Shown here: one piece after another, positions 23,799-31,365 of the stretch
Layout of the letters: every line of letters starts with the position of its first letter
Numbering within the stretch: the first letter of the stretch is position 1
NCBI GenBank assembly: GCA_021811315.1
Contig: JAJZPF010000021.1
Location: 1 to 44,392 of the forward strand
DNA length: 44,392 nucleotides
Direction: 5' to 3'
Source of the DNA: a bacterium
GTDB taxonomy: Bacteria > Elusimicrobiota > Elusimicrobia > Elusimicrobiales > UBA9959
Notes under the pieces: model-generated
Database searches by the model: none
What the model was told of the DNA's origin: nothing
The model's input: only the letters and a program-made list of their open reading frames with translations
Program-made: the position numbers and the translations under genes

Positions 23799-24209
23799 TT
23801 ACGGTTCCAAACGGGCGGCCAACTGGGTTAGGATCACTTTCGACAGTAGGAAGCCGTAGAATAGGCCCGCCAGCGCCGCCGCGACGCGTTTTGTGAATAT
23901 AACCATGTTACCCTCCGCCCACAGCGTAGGCATCAAGCCGAGAAGCGTAGACAGCACGCCCATCCCCAGGGCGCAGCCGGCGGCATGCCTTAGCGCGTGG
24001 GGGCCGGCAGGGCAGAAGATCTCCTTAAGAGGGAAAGCCGTCCAGGTAAGCAGGAAAGTTCCTCCGAAGACCAGCAGGATAGCCTCGAAATTTATGAACG
24101 GGGCAAGCCCCATCATTCCCTGGTCCAGATAAACAGAAACTATAAGCAACAGTACGACAAATGACTGCTTGAAGAATCCGCCGCGAGGTTTCACAATATT
24201 GTTTTCCAT
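23799..24209 (-). CDS. Miniature MotA/TolQ-like membrane protein
   Basis: A 136-residue protein with four hydrophobic segments. The first half, FINFEAILLVFGGTFLLTW followed by FPLKEI, resembles the second transmembrane segment of MotA stators (LGGT..A..ISFPL). The second half, GVLSTLLGLMPTLW then AALAGLFYGFLLSKVILTQL, resembles transmembrane segments 3 and 4, including the YG turn. MotA is usually 250-290 residues; the cytoplasmic loop of roughly 100 residues is absent here. No MotB partner is nearby. It may be a reduced proton-channel subunit or only a distant relative. GAGGGG precedes the ATG. Confidence 0.5.
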   Translation of the reverse strand: MENNIVKPRGGFFKQSFVVLLLIVSVYLDQGMMGLAPFINFEAILLVFGGTFLLTWTAFPLKEIFCPAGPHALRHAAGCALGMGVLSTLLGLMPTLWAEGNMVIFTKRVAAALAGLFYGFLLSKVILTQLAARLEP

Positions 24210-24216
24210 ATTCCCC

Positions 24217-24801
24217 TCATTTAAAACAGCCTGTCCTATTTCTCCCCTTAGTTCTTCCTGGCAACGACACCCGGTTGATTATGGACCTGATGTACGCCAA
24301 AAGTACCGAGACAAAGACTATCAAGAATGGGTGGATGACTGTCCAATCATCACCCCCTTCCCCGAAAGGCCTGATATGCGATTTAAGCATGAAGTAACAC
24401 AAACAATAATAGGTGAACCCGGACAGGAGTCCGCCGATAAATACCGTAACCGGTCTTCTTAACCAGAGACTAGGGAGAATAACGGCCGTTAACTGAAGGA
24501 AGAATATTAAGCCCCCCCTACGCGAAAAGTCTTCGACAAGCAAGGACATAAACAAGACCGGAACAAACACCAAAATGAGCCTTTCATAAAATGGCCGCTT
24601 CCGGGATTCACTAAATGGCCGCTTCCGGGATTCGCTGGTATAATAAATTACGAATGGGATACAGCAGAAAACTCCAAATGGAATTAAATATATGAGGCCC
24701 CCACCGCCGCCTTTTGTACCGGCTAAAATACAGACCCCGGCTACTAAAGCCAGCACAATGGTGCCCCCCATCACATAAATACCGCCAGTAAATCTATCCA
24801 C
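24217..24801 (-). CDS. Hypothetical membrane protein with an internal duplication
   Basis: A 194-residue protein with about six hydrophobic segments arranged in pairs. Not recognised. A cytoplasmic loop contains an exact eight-residue duplication (SESRKRPF twice) caused by a 24-bp tandem repeat. The start is GTG at 24801 with GGGGGT six bases upstream. It lies seven bases upstream of the MotA-like gene, so the two are probably co-transcribed. Confidence 0.6.
   Translation of the reverse strand: MDRFTGGIYVMGGTIVLALVAGVCILAGTKGGGGGLIYLIPFGVFCCIPFVIYYTSESRKRPFSESRKRPFYERLILVFVPVLFMSLLVEDFSRRGGLIFFLQLTAVILPSLWLRRPVTVFIGGLLSGFTYYCLCYFMLKSHIRPFGEGGDDWTVIHPFLIVFVSVLLAYIRSIINRVSLPGRTKGRNRTGCFK
24589..24636. 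repeat. 24-bp tandem duplication inside a coding sequence
   Basis: Two adjacent 24-base units (24589-24612, 24613-24636) differ at one base. They preserve the reading frame and add eight residues. Confidence 0.9.
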
Positions 24802-24866
24802 AGTAATACCCCCACGTCATCAGACAATTCTTTCTAAGGGAAAAGGTGCTGCCTTTCTCTCGCGGC

Positions 24867-25310
24867 CTAGTGCTTCCCGGTGCTGCCGTAGCCGCCTTCG
24901 CCTCTTGTGGTGGAGGTGAGTTCCTCTGTTTCGAAGAATTCGGCGTGTTTTACTTTGGCGAAGACCATTTGGGCTACTTTTTCACCCTTTTTAACTTCGT
25001 AGGGGGTTTTGGGGTCTAAATTAATAAGAATTACGCCGACTTCGCCGCGGTAGGGAGAGTCCACGGTGCCGGGGGTATTGAGGACGCTTATACCGTGCTT
25101 CAGGGCGAGGCCGGACTTGGGGCGCACCTGGCCTTCGAAGCCTTCGGGGATGGCCATTTTGAGGCCGGTGGGGATGAGGACGCGCTCTCCGGGCTGGAGG
25201 GTGTGGTTGATGGTGGAATAAAGGTCCACGCCGGCGTCGCCTTCGTGGGCGTAAGCGGGCAGTTTGATCTCGGCGTGAAGTTTCTGTACCTGGATTTCGA
25301 GCGTAGACAT
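24867..25310 (-). CDS. dut: dUTP diphosphatase (dUTPase)
   Basis: Hydrolyses dUTP to dUMP and diphosphate, keeping uracil out of DNA and supplying dUMP for thymidylate. The 147 residues show all five family motifs: HEGDAGVDLYS, RPKSGLALKHG, GTVDSPYRGEVGV, and the flexible C-terminal motif RGEGGYGSTGKH. Length is typical of the trimeric enzyme. The ribosome site GAGAGGA overlaps the nrdG stop, so translation is coupled. Last gene of the nrdR-nrdD-nrdG-dut cluster for deoxynucleotide supply. Confidence 0.96.
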   Translation of the reverse strand: MSTLEIQVQKLHAEIKLPAYAHEGDAGVDLYSTINHTLQPGERVLIPTGLKMAIPEGFEGQVRPKSGLALKHGISVLNTPGTVDSPYRGEVGVILINLDPKTPYEVKKGEKVAQMVFAKVKHAEFFETEELTSTTRGEGGYGSTGKH

Positions 25311-25313
25311 GGT

Positions 25314-26039
25314 TTATCCTCTCAGTTGGGTATTTGGAATGTGTTTCAGGACTTCCGCGTGGATATCCTGCAGCAATTGTATCGGTGTTTCCGGGAAAGC
25401 TTCGAAGCGCTTGTCCAGGAGGCCGTCTTTGCGGGGAACGAATTTCTGGACGTAATATTTATGCGCCGAACTGCCGGTGGTCTCTATTATCAGGCGGGCG
25501 GCGGCGGCCATTTCGGGAACGGTCAGGAAAGAGATCTCCCCGCCGGCCCGCAGGACCGGGGCCACGGTGGTGCGGAATTCGTAAACGGGGAAGCGGGCCA
25601 CCAGTTTCATGCTTTCCCGCATCGCGGCTTCATAGCCGGGCACGCCGGCGGTGTCCGGCCAAAGAGTATCCGGGCCTTTTACGTCCATCGCCACATAGTC
25701 AACCAGGTTCTCGGCAAGAAGGCGGGCGAGGACTTTAGGATTGCTGCCATTGGTGTCCAATTTTACGGCCAGGCCGCGGGAACGGACTTCTTCTATGAAA
25801 GGAATGAGGTCCGGCTGAAGCGTGGGTTCCCCCCCGCAAATAACCACGCCGTTGACCCATTCTTTCACTGTTCCAAGGTATTCCAGGAAACCGGCGTCGC
25901 CTATATCTTTGGCATTGGCCAGAAGCGGCGCGGCATGGCAATGCGGGCAGAGATAGTTGCAGCCCGGCGTAAAAGCCACGGCCGCTATCCTCCCCGGATA
26001 GTCGATAAGGTTAAAGCCGAGGGCCGCCGCTATTTTCAT
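25314..26039 (-). CDS. nrdG: Anaerobic ribonucleotide reductase activating protein, radical SAM
   Basis: Installs the glycyl radical on NrdD using S-adenosylmethionine and a [4Fe-4S] cluster. The 241-residue protein has the cluster motif near residue 25 in GCNYLCPHCHA (CxxxCxxC), then GGEPTLQ near 95 and VAMDVKGP near 140. The start at 26039 (MKIAAALGFNLIDYPGR) has GGGGA about eight bases upstream; the frame stays open further upstream, but that stretch is the dispersed repeat. Its gene lies between nrdD and dut. Confidence 0.93.
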   Translation of the reverse strand: MKIAAALGFNLIDYPGRIAAVAFTPGCNYLCPHCHAAPLLANAKDIGDAGFLEYLGTVKEWVNGVVICGGEPTLQPDLIPFIEEVRSRGLAVKLDTNGSNPKVLARLLAENLVDYVAMDVKGPDTLWPDTAGVPGYEAAMRESMKLVARFPVYEFRTTVAPVLRAGGEISFLTVPEMAAAARLIIETTGSSAHKYYVQKFVPRKDGLLDKRFEAFPETPIQLLQDIHAEVLKHIPNTQLRG

Positions 26040-26057
26040 CGCAATTTTCCCCGCGAA

Positions 26058-26178
26058 AGACAAGGGGACAGGGTTAGCAAAACCTTCCGAAGGCCGAGGC
26101 TTGCGTAAGCGCCGAGGCCTGAGGAGGAGCGAGGCCACGGTGTGGCCGAGCGCGTTTTGCGTTCCTGTCCCCTTGTCT
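26058..26178. repeat. Structured dispersed repeat, copy 2, with perfect 15-bp end arms
   Basis: A 121-bp element between nrdD and nrdG. The ends AGACAAGGGGACAGG (26058-26072) and CCTGTCCCCTTGTCT (26164-26178) are exact inverted repeats; just inside are GCAAAAC and GTTTTGC. The core 26084-26162 is nearly identical to copy 1. The arms contain the same GGGGACAGG palindrome that forms the terminator at 7708, as if the core sat in the loop of that palindrome. It may also shape expression of nrdG relative to nrdD. Confidence 0.88.
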
Positions 26179-26183
26179 GAAGC

Positions 26184-29100
26184 CTACTTCACCGCGTAGG
26201 CGCCTTCTACCATCTTAAAGTACTCCACTTCTTTGCGGTGCACGGGTTTGCCGCGCTTGTACTCGAGCTCGTAGCGGTTCATCGTGCCGTTGTTCTTCAC
26301 CAGCACCGTCGGGATCGGGTCCAGGGGGACGTTCCAGCGGGCGGCCACCATGCGGGCGTCCTGCTGGGTCAGGTCGTGGAATTCCACCGGGATCTCCATG
26401 CCTTTTTCCTTGAGGGCCTTGGTGAGGCTGGCCTTGGCTTCTTCGCACATCCCGCAGCCGGCCTTGCCGAACACCATGACGCGCTTGGAGGCGTCTTTCT
26501 CGTGCAGCCATTTCACGCCGGGCGTGAAGTCGGCGTAATGCTGGGCCACGGTCTCGCGGGCCTTGCTGATCTCGAGCTGCGAGTCGTTCCAGCCGCTCAG
26601 GTTGGAGAAATAGCCGACTATCTTCGTGCGCTTGGTCAGGTTCTCGCTGCCGCATTTGCCGCATTTCTCTTTGAAGCCGAAGTAGTTGGTATGGCAGTTA
26701 TTGCAGTGCGTGAACTCGGGCGACACCGTTATCTGGGAAGCGCGCGTATTGCGGTAGGCCTTCTCGATCAGCGTGCCGATGGACTCCGGCGGTATCTGCG
26801 ACTCGCCGCAGTATACGTGGATGATGGAGCCGGACTCTATCATGTCGTGGAACTTCGACTGCAGCTCTATCCGGTCCAGGATGGAGACGTCGGCGCCGGG
26901 GTTGAGGTGCACGGAGTTGGTGTAGTAAGGGGCCTTCTTCAGGTCGCCCTTTACAACCTTCTTGGCCTCGGGGAAGCGGGCCATGTCGCCCTTCGCGAGC
27001 TTCTGGGTGGCCGATTCCGCGGGGGTCTCTTCCATCGTGATCTTCAGGCCGTGCTTGGCGCGAAGAGCGTTGATGGTCTGGTGCATGTGGTCGATCACCT
27101 GCAGGCCGGTCTCGTAAGCGTCGCGGCTCTCGTGCAGCTCTTTGCCGGTGAGGTACTGCACCACTTCGTTCAGGCCGATGATGCCCATGATGTAAGTGGC
27201 CTTGTTCAGGTCCACGTAGGGCGTGCCGTCGTCGGAGGGGATGCCCAGCGAGCGGAGCGGGCTGCCGTCGGTGTCAAGCAGGGTCTGCGTGTAGGCTTTC
27301 TTCTGCAGGTGGGCCTTCACGGCCATGTCGATGGCCTTGTCTATCTGGTCGAGCGTGCCTTTCAGGGTTTTGCCCTTGAAAGCGGCCTGGGGCAGGTTGA
27401 TAGTGACGTTCTGGAAGCCGGTGAAGCGGATATTCTCCGGGTGCTTGAGGAGATACGGGTCGGTGACCTTTTCCTTGAGCCGGCAGCACTGCGCCAGCGT
27501 CGCGCCCGCGCCGTCGCGGTCGAACATGAAGTAGGTGGAGCCGTTCTTGGTGGCCAGCTTGCAGCCGTAATCGTAAACTTCCCTTTCGGCCGGGTTCTCA
27601 AGCGCTTCCTTGCTCACGTGCAGGTCGCACTTCGGGAAAGCGAACTGGATGCCGTACTTGTCGCCGTCTTCCCAGACCTTCATCAGCTCTATCGCGAATT
27701 CCTGCGCGGTCTTCACCATGCGGGGGTCGCCGTAGGTGATGAACTTGCGCCCGTCGGCCGGGTGCACCACGTCGCCGTTGCGGGAGTCGCCGTCGACGCC
27801 GACGAAGCGGGGCGCTTCGTCGACCATCTCTATATTCCCGGCGGTATCCTCTATCATGTACTTGCCGCCGGGGCCCATCGCGGGCACGTTGTGCATGTAC
27901 TGGGGCACGCCGGTGTGCATATTGAAGTCGATGAACAGGGTCTGGCCGCCGCGGCTGAAAGCGTTCTGGCTCGCCGAGAAAATGAGATTCTGCGCTATCT
28001 GGCGCATCTCTTTTTTAGACAGCTTGAACAGCTCGCGCACTTCGCCGGTCTTCTTGAAGTAGGGCGTAGCGGTTCCGTCGGTGCAGGTAATAGTGCCCGC
28101 CTCGACCATGGCGTCGAGCACGTCTTTCTTTATCTTTACGGTTTTCCCTTCCAGCTCGCCTTCCACCAGGACTTCGGGGCAGTTGAGCATGGGGGCGTAC
28201 AGGATATTAAGGAAGCCGAAGCCGAGAGCCCCGGCGTAGCGGGACTGCATCGACGCCAGGAAAGTCTGGATATGGCCGTTCAGGACCATCGCCGACTTGG
28301 CGGGCTGGCTCTTGTTCTGCAGGTTGGACACTATCTTGTCCAGGCCGTACTTCTTGATGTATTCGATGGAGTGGCTGGAGCAGTAGACGCGCTGGGGATA
28401 GCCCAGGTCGTGGATGTGGATGGTCCCGCTGTTATGCGCCTCGGCGATCTCCTCGGAGAACACTTTGCGCAGGTTGTACTGCTTAAGGACGTATTCCGCG
28501 ATGCCGAGGTTCACGGCCTCCGGGTTATTGGAGGTGATATTGGAATTTTCCTTGCTGCTGCCGAACACCAGGGCTTCGATGGTGGACAGCGGCATCGCGA
28601 GGGCGGAATTCTTGAGCGGGATGCCCATCATGGAGAGGTGGGCTTCGGAGATCCGGCGCAGGAACTGGGTGTCGAAGTTCTTGGTCCCGTATTTCTCGGA
28701 CAGCTCGTAAGCGTCGTTCTCCGTCTCTTTCGCGATCATCTCGGCGAGGTCGCGGGAGAGCTGGTATTCTTTCTCCAGGGCGTCGGCCAGCTTCTTCCGG
28801 TCGAATTCCTCGATGGTCTCGTTGGTGATGCTCTGCACCAGGAGCATCTGGTCGGTGATATCGGCCTTGCCGGCCTTCTTCTTGACGGTCAGGCCGCTCT
28901 TGCGCACGCGGTTGCGGTCCAGGGAGTAGGACTCGAACTTGTCGGCGGTGCGGTCGAAGCCTTTTTCGCGGAGGACCTCGACGCAGACGGTATTGCTGTC
29001 GTCGACGGTGGGGATCCTGTTCTGCAGGGTAAAATTATTGTTCAGGCGGCGGGCCACTTCGTTGGCCACGTCCACGGCCTTCTCTTCGTCGCGCCCGCCC

Positions 29101-29204
29101 AGGGTATAGGCGGCTTTATAGATGGCGGTCTTTATCCTTTCCAGGTTGAAAGGGGTAACCTTGCCGTCGCGCTTCTTGATCACTTTGGGGAAAAATTCGT
29201 TCAT
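26184..29204 (-). CDS. nrdD: Anaerobic (class III) ribonucleoside-triphosphate reductase with fused redoxin domain
   Basis: Reduces ribonucleotides to deoxyribonucleotides with a glycyl radical. In the 1006 residues: an ATP-cone at about 5-100 (KVIKKRDGKVTPFNLERIKT) for allosteric control; the catalytic barrel at about 190-800; a zinc ribbon near 840 (CNNCHTNY and CGKCGS); and the radical site Gly864 in TKIVGYFSN. The last 100 residues form an extra thioredoxin/glutaredoxin-like domain with active site GCGMC and later DPIPTVLVKN, absent from the usual ~700-residue enzyme. This domain could supply reducing power directly, as stand-alone NrdH-type redoxins do for some NrdD groups. First enzyme gene after nrdR and before nrdG. 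Confidence 0.95.
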   Translation of the reverse strand: MNEFFPKVIKKRDGKVTPFNLERIKTAIYKAAYTLGGRDEEKAVDVANEVARRLNNNFTLQNRIPTVDDSNTVCVEVLREKGFDRTADKFESYSLDRNRVRKSGLTVKKKAGKADITDQMLLVQSITNETIEEFDRKKLADALEKEYQLSRDLAEMIAKETENDAYELSEKYGTKNFDTQFLRRISEAHLSMMGIPLKNSALAMPLSTIEALVFGSSKENSNITSNNPEAVNLGIAEYVLKQYNLRKVFSEEIAEAHNSGTIHIHDLGYPQRVYCSSHSIEYIKKYGLDKIVSNLQNKSQPAKSAMVLNGHIQTFLASMQSRYAGALGFGFLNILYAPMLNCPEVLVEGELEGKTVKIKKDVLDAMVEAGTITCTDGTATPYFKKTGEVRELFKLSKKEMRQIAQNLIFSASQNAFSRGGQTLFIDFNMHTGVPQYMHNVPAMGPGGKYMIEDTAGNIEMVDEAPRFVGVDGDSRNGDVVHPADGRKFITYGDPRMVKTAQEFAIELMKVWEDGDKYGIQFAFPKCDLHVSKEALENPAEREVYDYGCKLATKNGSTYFMFDRDGAGATLAQCCRLKEKVTDPYLLKHPENIRFTGFQNVTINLPQAAFKGKTLKGTLDQIDKAIDMAVKAHLQKKAYTQTLLDTDGSPLRSLGIPSDDGTPYVDLNKATYIMGIIGLNEVVQYLTGKELHESRDAYETGLQVIDHMHQTINALRAKHGLKITMEETPAESATQKLAKGDMARFPEAKKVVKGDLKKAPYYTNSVHLNPGADVSILDRIELQSKFHDMIESGSIIHVYCGESQIPPESIGTLIEKAYRNTRASQITVSPEFTHCNNCHTNYFGFKEKCGKCGSENLTKRTKIVGYFSNLSGWNDSQLEISKARETVAQHYADFTPGVKWLHEKDASKRVMVFGKAGCGMCEEAKASLTKALKEKGMEIPVEFHDLTQQDARMVAARWNVPLDPIPTVLVKNNGTMNRYELEYKRGKPVHRKEVEYFKMVEGAYAVK

Positions 29205-29221
29205 TTTCTGTTTAATCCTCT

Positions 29222-29671
29222 TTATTTTTTAATTGATTTGATCTCTTTTTCAAAATCGGTGACATCTTCGAAGTCTTTGTAGATCGATGCGAACCTTATA
29301 TACGCGACCTTGTCGAGCTTCTTGAGCTTCTTGGCCACGAGCTCCCCGATAACCGCGCTGGGGATCTCGCTCTTGTCCTCGTTCCTCAATGTAGCTTCGA
29401 TATCCCTGCCCGCCTCCTCCATTTTTTCCACGCTTACATCCCGCTTCTGGCAGGATTTGGTGATGCCGCTCATCAGCTTTTCGTACAAAAAGCTCTCGCG
29501 CCGGCCGTCTTTCTTAATGACGACCAGCGGGTGCTGCTCGATGCGCTCGTAGGTGGTGAACCTTTTCTCGCACTTCTCGCATTCGCGCCGGCGCCTTATT
29601 TCAAAGGCTTCGGCTGAGTCGCGGCTGTCGGTGACTTTGGTGTCTTCCGCTCCGCAAAAAGGGCACTTCAT
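29222..29671 (-). CDS. nrdR: Transcriptional repressor NrdR
   Basis: Nucleotide-sensing repressor of ribonucleotide reductase genes. A 149-residue protein of usual length: zinc ribbon MKCPFCGAEDTKVTDSRDS with ECEKCEKRFTTYER, then an ATP-cone (VVIKKDGRRESFLYEKLMSG). The start at 29671 has GGAG seven bases upstream, and an earlier in-frame ATG at 29713 adds no family sequence. It lies 17 bases upstream of nrdD, so it likely represses its own operon. Confidence 0.96.
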   Translation of the reverse strand: MKCPFCGAEDTKVTDSRDSAEAFEIRRRRECEKCEKRFTTYERIEQHPLVVIKKDGRRESFLYEKLMSGITKSCQKRDVSVEKMEEAGRDIEATLRNEDKSEIPSAVIGELVAKKLKKLDKVAYIRFASIYKDFEDVTDFEKEIKSIKK

Positions 29672-29857
29672 CAAATCGCTCCAAATCTTTCTTTTCAGGG
29701 GCCCGGGAGCCATGCTCTACCGGGTTTTTCAAATTCGCCGGGGCCGAAAGGCCCCCTGAGGCGGTGCCGTGCCTATGCTATGCTTGGCAACCGCGTAACC
29801 ACTATAAGTTGTGTCTAAATCTAACCCCACCACCATTAGTAGTAGTCCGCATATTTT

Positions 29858-29873
29858 ACACCATATACTGTTT
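29858..29873. promoter_or_regulatory. Candidate NrdR box
   Basis: ACACCATATACTGTTT matches about 13 of 16 positions of the NrdR-box consensus (acaCwAtATaTwGtgt), upstream of nrdR. NrdR boxes usually come as a pair about 31 bp apart; I could not find a convincing second one. Confidence 0.45.
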
Positions 29874-30013
29874 TTAACGCAAATATTTTCTTTTTTTCAT
29901 TGGGAAAATATTTCTTGACATAAAAAACGACTGTAACGCTTGTTTTATTCCGGCTTCGGGAACCTCCGGAAAAGTCCCGAATGTAACTTAAGACAAGTGT
30001 GCCGAAACGACTA

Positions 30014-30042
30014 TTGATAATCGCGGGTTCCGGACGTACACT
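30014..30042 (+). promoter_or_regulatory. Promoter of the pilin gene
   Basis: TTGATA (30014-30019) and TACACT (30037-30042) at the ideal 17-base spacing, giving a leader of about 87 bases. The rest of the 464-base gap between nrdR and the pilin is AT-rich and shows only the candidate NrdR box, a TTGACA at 29914 and the leader hairpin. Confidence 0.65.
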
Positions 30043-30060
30043 AGAATTGTGGAAGCAACT

Positions 30061-30092
30061 CCCCGGGGCATCATCTATATATTATCCCGGGG
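30061..30092 (+). other. Hairpin in the pilin mRNA leader
   Basis: CCCCGGG (30061-30067) pairs with CCCGGGG (30086-30092) around an 18-base AU-rich loop. It may protect the transcript 5' end of a highly expressed gene; no riboswitch class fits. Confidence 0.5.
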
Positions 30093-30135
30093 GCGTACTC
30101 CCAGGCACTAAACGCGGAACAGGAGGAAGTGTTAT

Positions 30136-30588
30136 ATGAAAAAACTTAGAAAGGGGTTCACCCTGATAGAGCTGATGATAGTCGTCGCCATCATCGGTAT
30201 TCTGGCTGCCATAGCCATACCGAAGTTCGCCGACCTTATTAACAAGGCGAAAGAAGGCTCGACTAAAGGCGCTCTGTCTTCGGTGCGCAGCGCGATACAG
30301 GTGTACTACGGCGACAACGAGGGCTGGTTCCCGGCGGACACGCTCGCCTGCATCACCCTCAACGCCAAGTACATAGCGGAGATACCGCTGGCCAAGGTGC
30401 CCGGCACCGGCCACGCCGACAGCCGCGCTGTAGACGGCGCCCAGACCGTTACCGACGGTCCCGGCTGGCTGTACGCGAACGACCCCACCATCGCGGTTAC
30501 CTGGGGCAACTTCGTCGTCAGCTGCACGCATGAAGACATAAAAGGGCGCGGGGACGCGGCCGTCCTGTCGCCTTGGTCCACCTTCTAA
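30136..30588 (+). CDS. Type IV pilin-like (prepilin) protein
   Basis: A 150-residue prepilin. The leader MKKLRKG ends in the Gly required by prepilin peptidase, followed by [18 protein letters not shown] with Glu at mature position 5, the standard N-terminal helix. The short C-terminal domain ([13 protein letters not shown] onward) has two Cys (TLAC and VVSC) that may form the D-loop disulfide. It has its own promoter, a strong ribosome site (AGGAGG) and terminator, so it is a single-gene unit that could be a major pilin. No assembly genes are in the window. It would form filaments for adhesion, motility or DNA uptake, or a type II secretion pseudopilus. Confidence 0.92.
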   Translation: MKKLRKGFTLIELMIVVAIIGILAAIAIPKFADLINKAKEGSTKGALSSVRSAIQVYYGDNEGWFPADTLACITLNAKYIAEIPLAKVPGTGHADSRAVDGAQTVTDGPGWLYANDPTIAVTWGNFVVSCTHEDIKGRGDAAVLSPWSTF

Positions 30589-30606
30589 AAGGAGAAGAAG
30601 GAATAG

Positions 30607-30640
30607 AAACCCCGCGCCGCCCGGCGCGGGGTTTTTATTT
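30607..30640 (+). terminator. Intrinsic terminator of the pilin gene
   Basis: AAACCCCGCGCC-GCCC-GGCGCGGGG followed by TTTTTATTTT, a textbook stem and U run. Confidence 0.93.
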
Positions 30641-30647
30641 TGACGGG

Positions 30648-30668
30648 AAAGGGGACAGGCTACTTTTT
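30648..30668 (+). repeat. GGGGACAGGCTAC repeat, half copy
   Basis: AAAGGGGACAGGCTACTTTT overlaps the 3' end of the methylase-fold gene on the other strand; it encodes its Lys-rich C terminus. Related halves occur at 7708, 13054 and 24226 (AACAGCCTGTCC). Confidence 0.7.
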
Positions 30669-31361
30669 CTTTTTTCCGGTCCCGGGGATGAACATAGTGG
30701 AGTCGAATTTCAGGGCGGAAACGGCTTTGCCCAGCGCCGAGACTTTAACCTTATGGGCGCGTTTCCCGCCGGCGGAAGCGCTTTCGGCGGTCACAAAATA
30801 AACTTCATGCCCGGGAGGATAGACCCGCTGGATATCTTTCACGACTTTGGCCAGCAGCCCCTGCGGATCGCCGCGCTGCTGCTCGCGGTCCGGAGAGAAA
30901 AGGAGCAGCGGCACGGCCGGGTTTATAAATTTAGAAGGGATATCCCAGTTGTTCGCCGTTGCAAGGTAAAGACCCGCGGGCGCGAGGTCTCCCAGGCCCA
31001 GGTCGGCGATAAGCGAGTTCAGCGAGGAGACGGCGCGGTATTCCGTAAAGCCCGCCCCGGCTTTGGAGCATTCCTCCCGCAGCCGCCCGGAAAAAGCGCA
31101 CAAGAACGCCGGGTCGCCGTAATCCAGCACCCCGACCATATCATGCTTGAGGAAACCGCCCATCACTTTCAATATCAGAACCTCGAAAGCGATAGCGCTG
31201 ACCAGCTCCGCCTTCGGAAAAAGCGAAAGAAGCAGCTTCGCCTGCTCTTTCCTTATGCAGGTAAGATATACCTTCCCGCACTTCCGCAGCGCCGAGATGG
31301 TTTCCAGAGTTATCTGCTCCGGGCAAAGCCCCATAGACCCGAAAACAAGGTTTTTTTTCAT
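30660..31361 (-). CDS. Tetrapyrrole-methylase-fold SAM-dependent enzyme
   Basis: A 233-residue protein with the layout of the corrin/porphyrin methylase fold: N-terminal LVFGSMGLCPEQITLETISA (equivalent to the GxGPGDPxxLT loop), VGVLDYGDPAFL near 78 (GDP motif), and AVSSLNSLIADLGL near 115 (the SS/S loop). Stand-alone members of this superfamily include peptide-backbone N-methyltransferases (borosin type) and RsmI; this sequence looks closer to the former group than to cobalamin enzymes, but I cannot prove it. It follows recG by four bases. Substrate unknown. Confidence 0.65.
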   Translation of the reverse strand: MKKNLVFGSMGLCPEQITLETISALRKCGKVYLTCIRKEQAKLLLSLFPKAELVSAIAFEVLILKVMGGFLKHDMVGVLDYGDPAFLCAFSGRLREECSKAGAGFTEYRAVSSLNSLIADLGLGDLAPAGLYLATANNWDIPSKFINPAVPLLLFSPDREQQRGDPQGLLAKVVKDIQRVYPPGHEVYFVTAESASAGGKRAHKVKVSALGKAVSALKFDSTMFIPGTGKKKK

Positions 31362-31365
31362 AATA

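Noticed and set aside
26215..29282. Long opposite-strand frames over nrdD, including one of 1014 codons
   Set aside because: They mirror the GC-rich codon pattern of nrdD; nrdD shows full family motifs, and the opposite frame shows none.
30061..30135. Cyclic-di-GMP riboswitch before the pilin
   Set aside because: The GEMM core motifs and tetraloop-receptor are absent; only a simple hairpin is seen.
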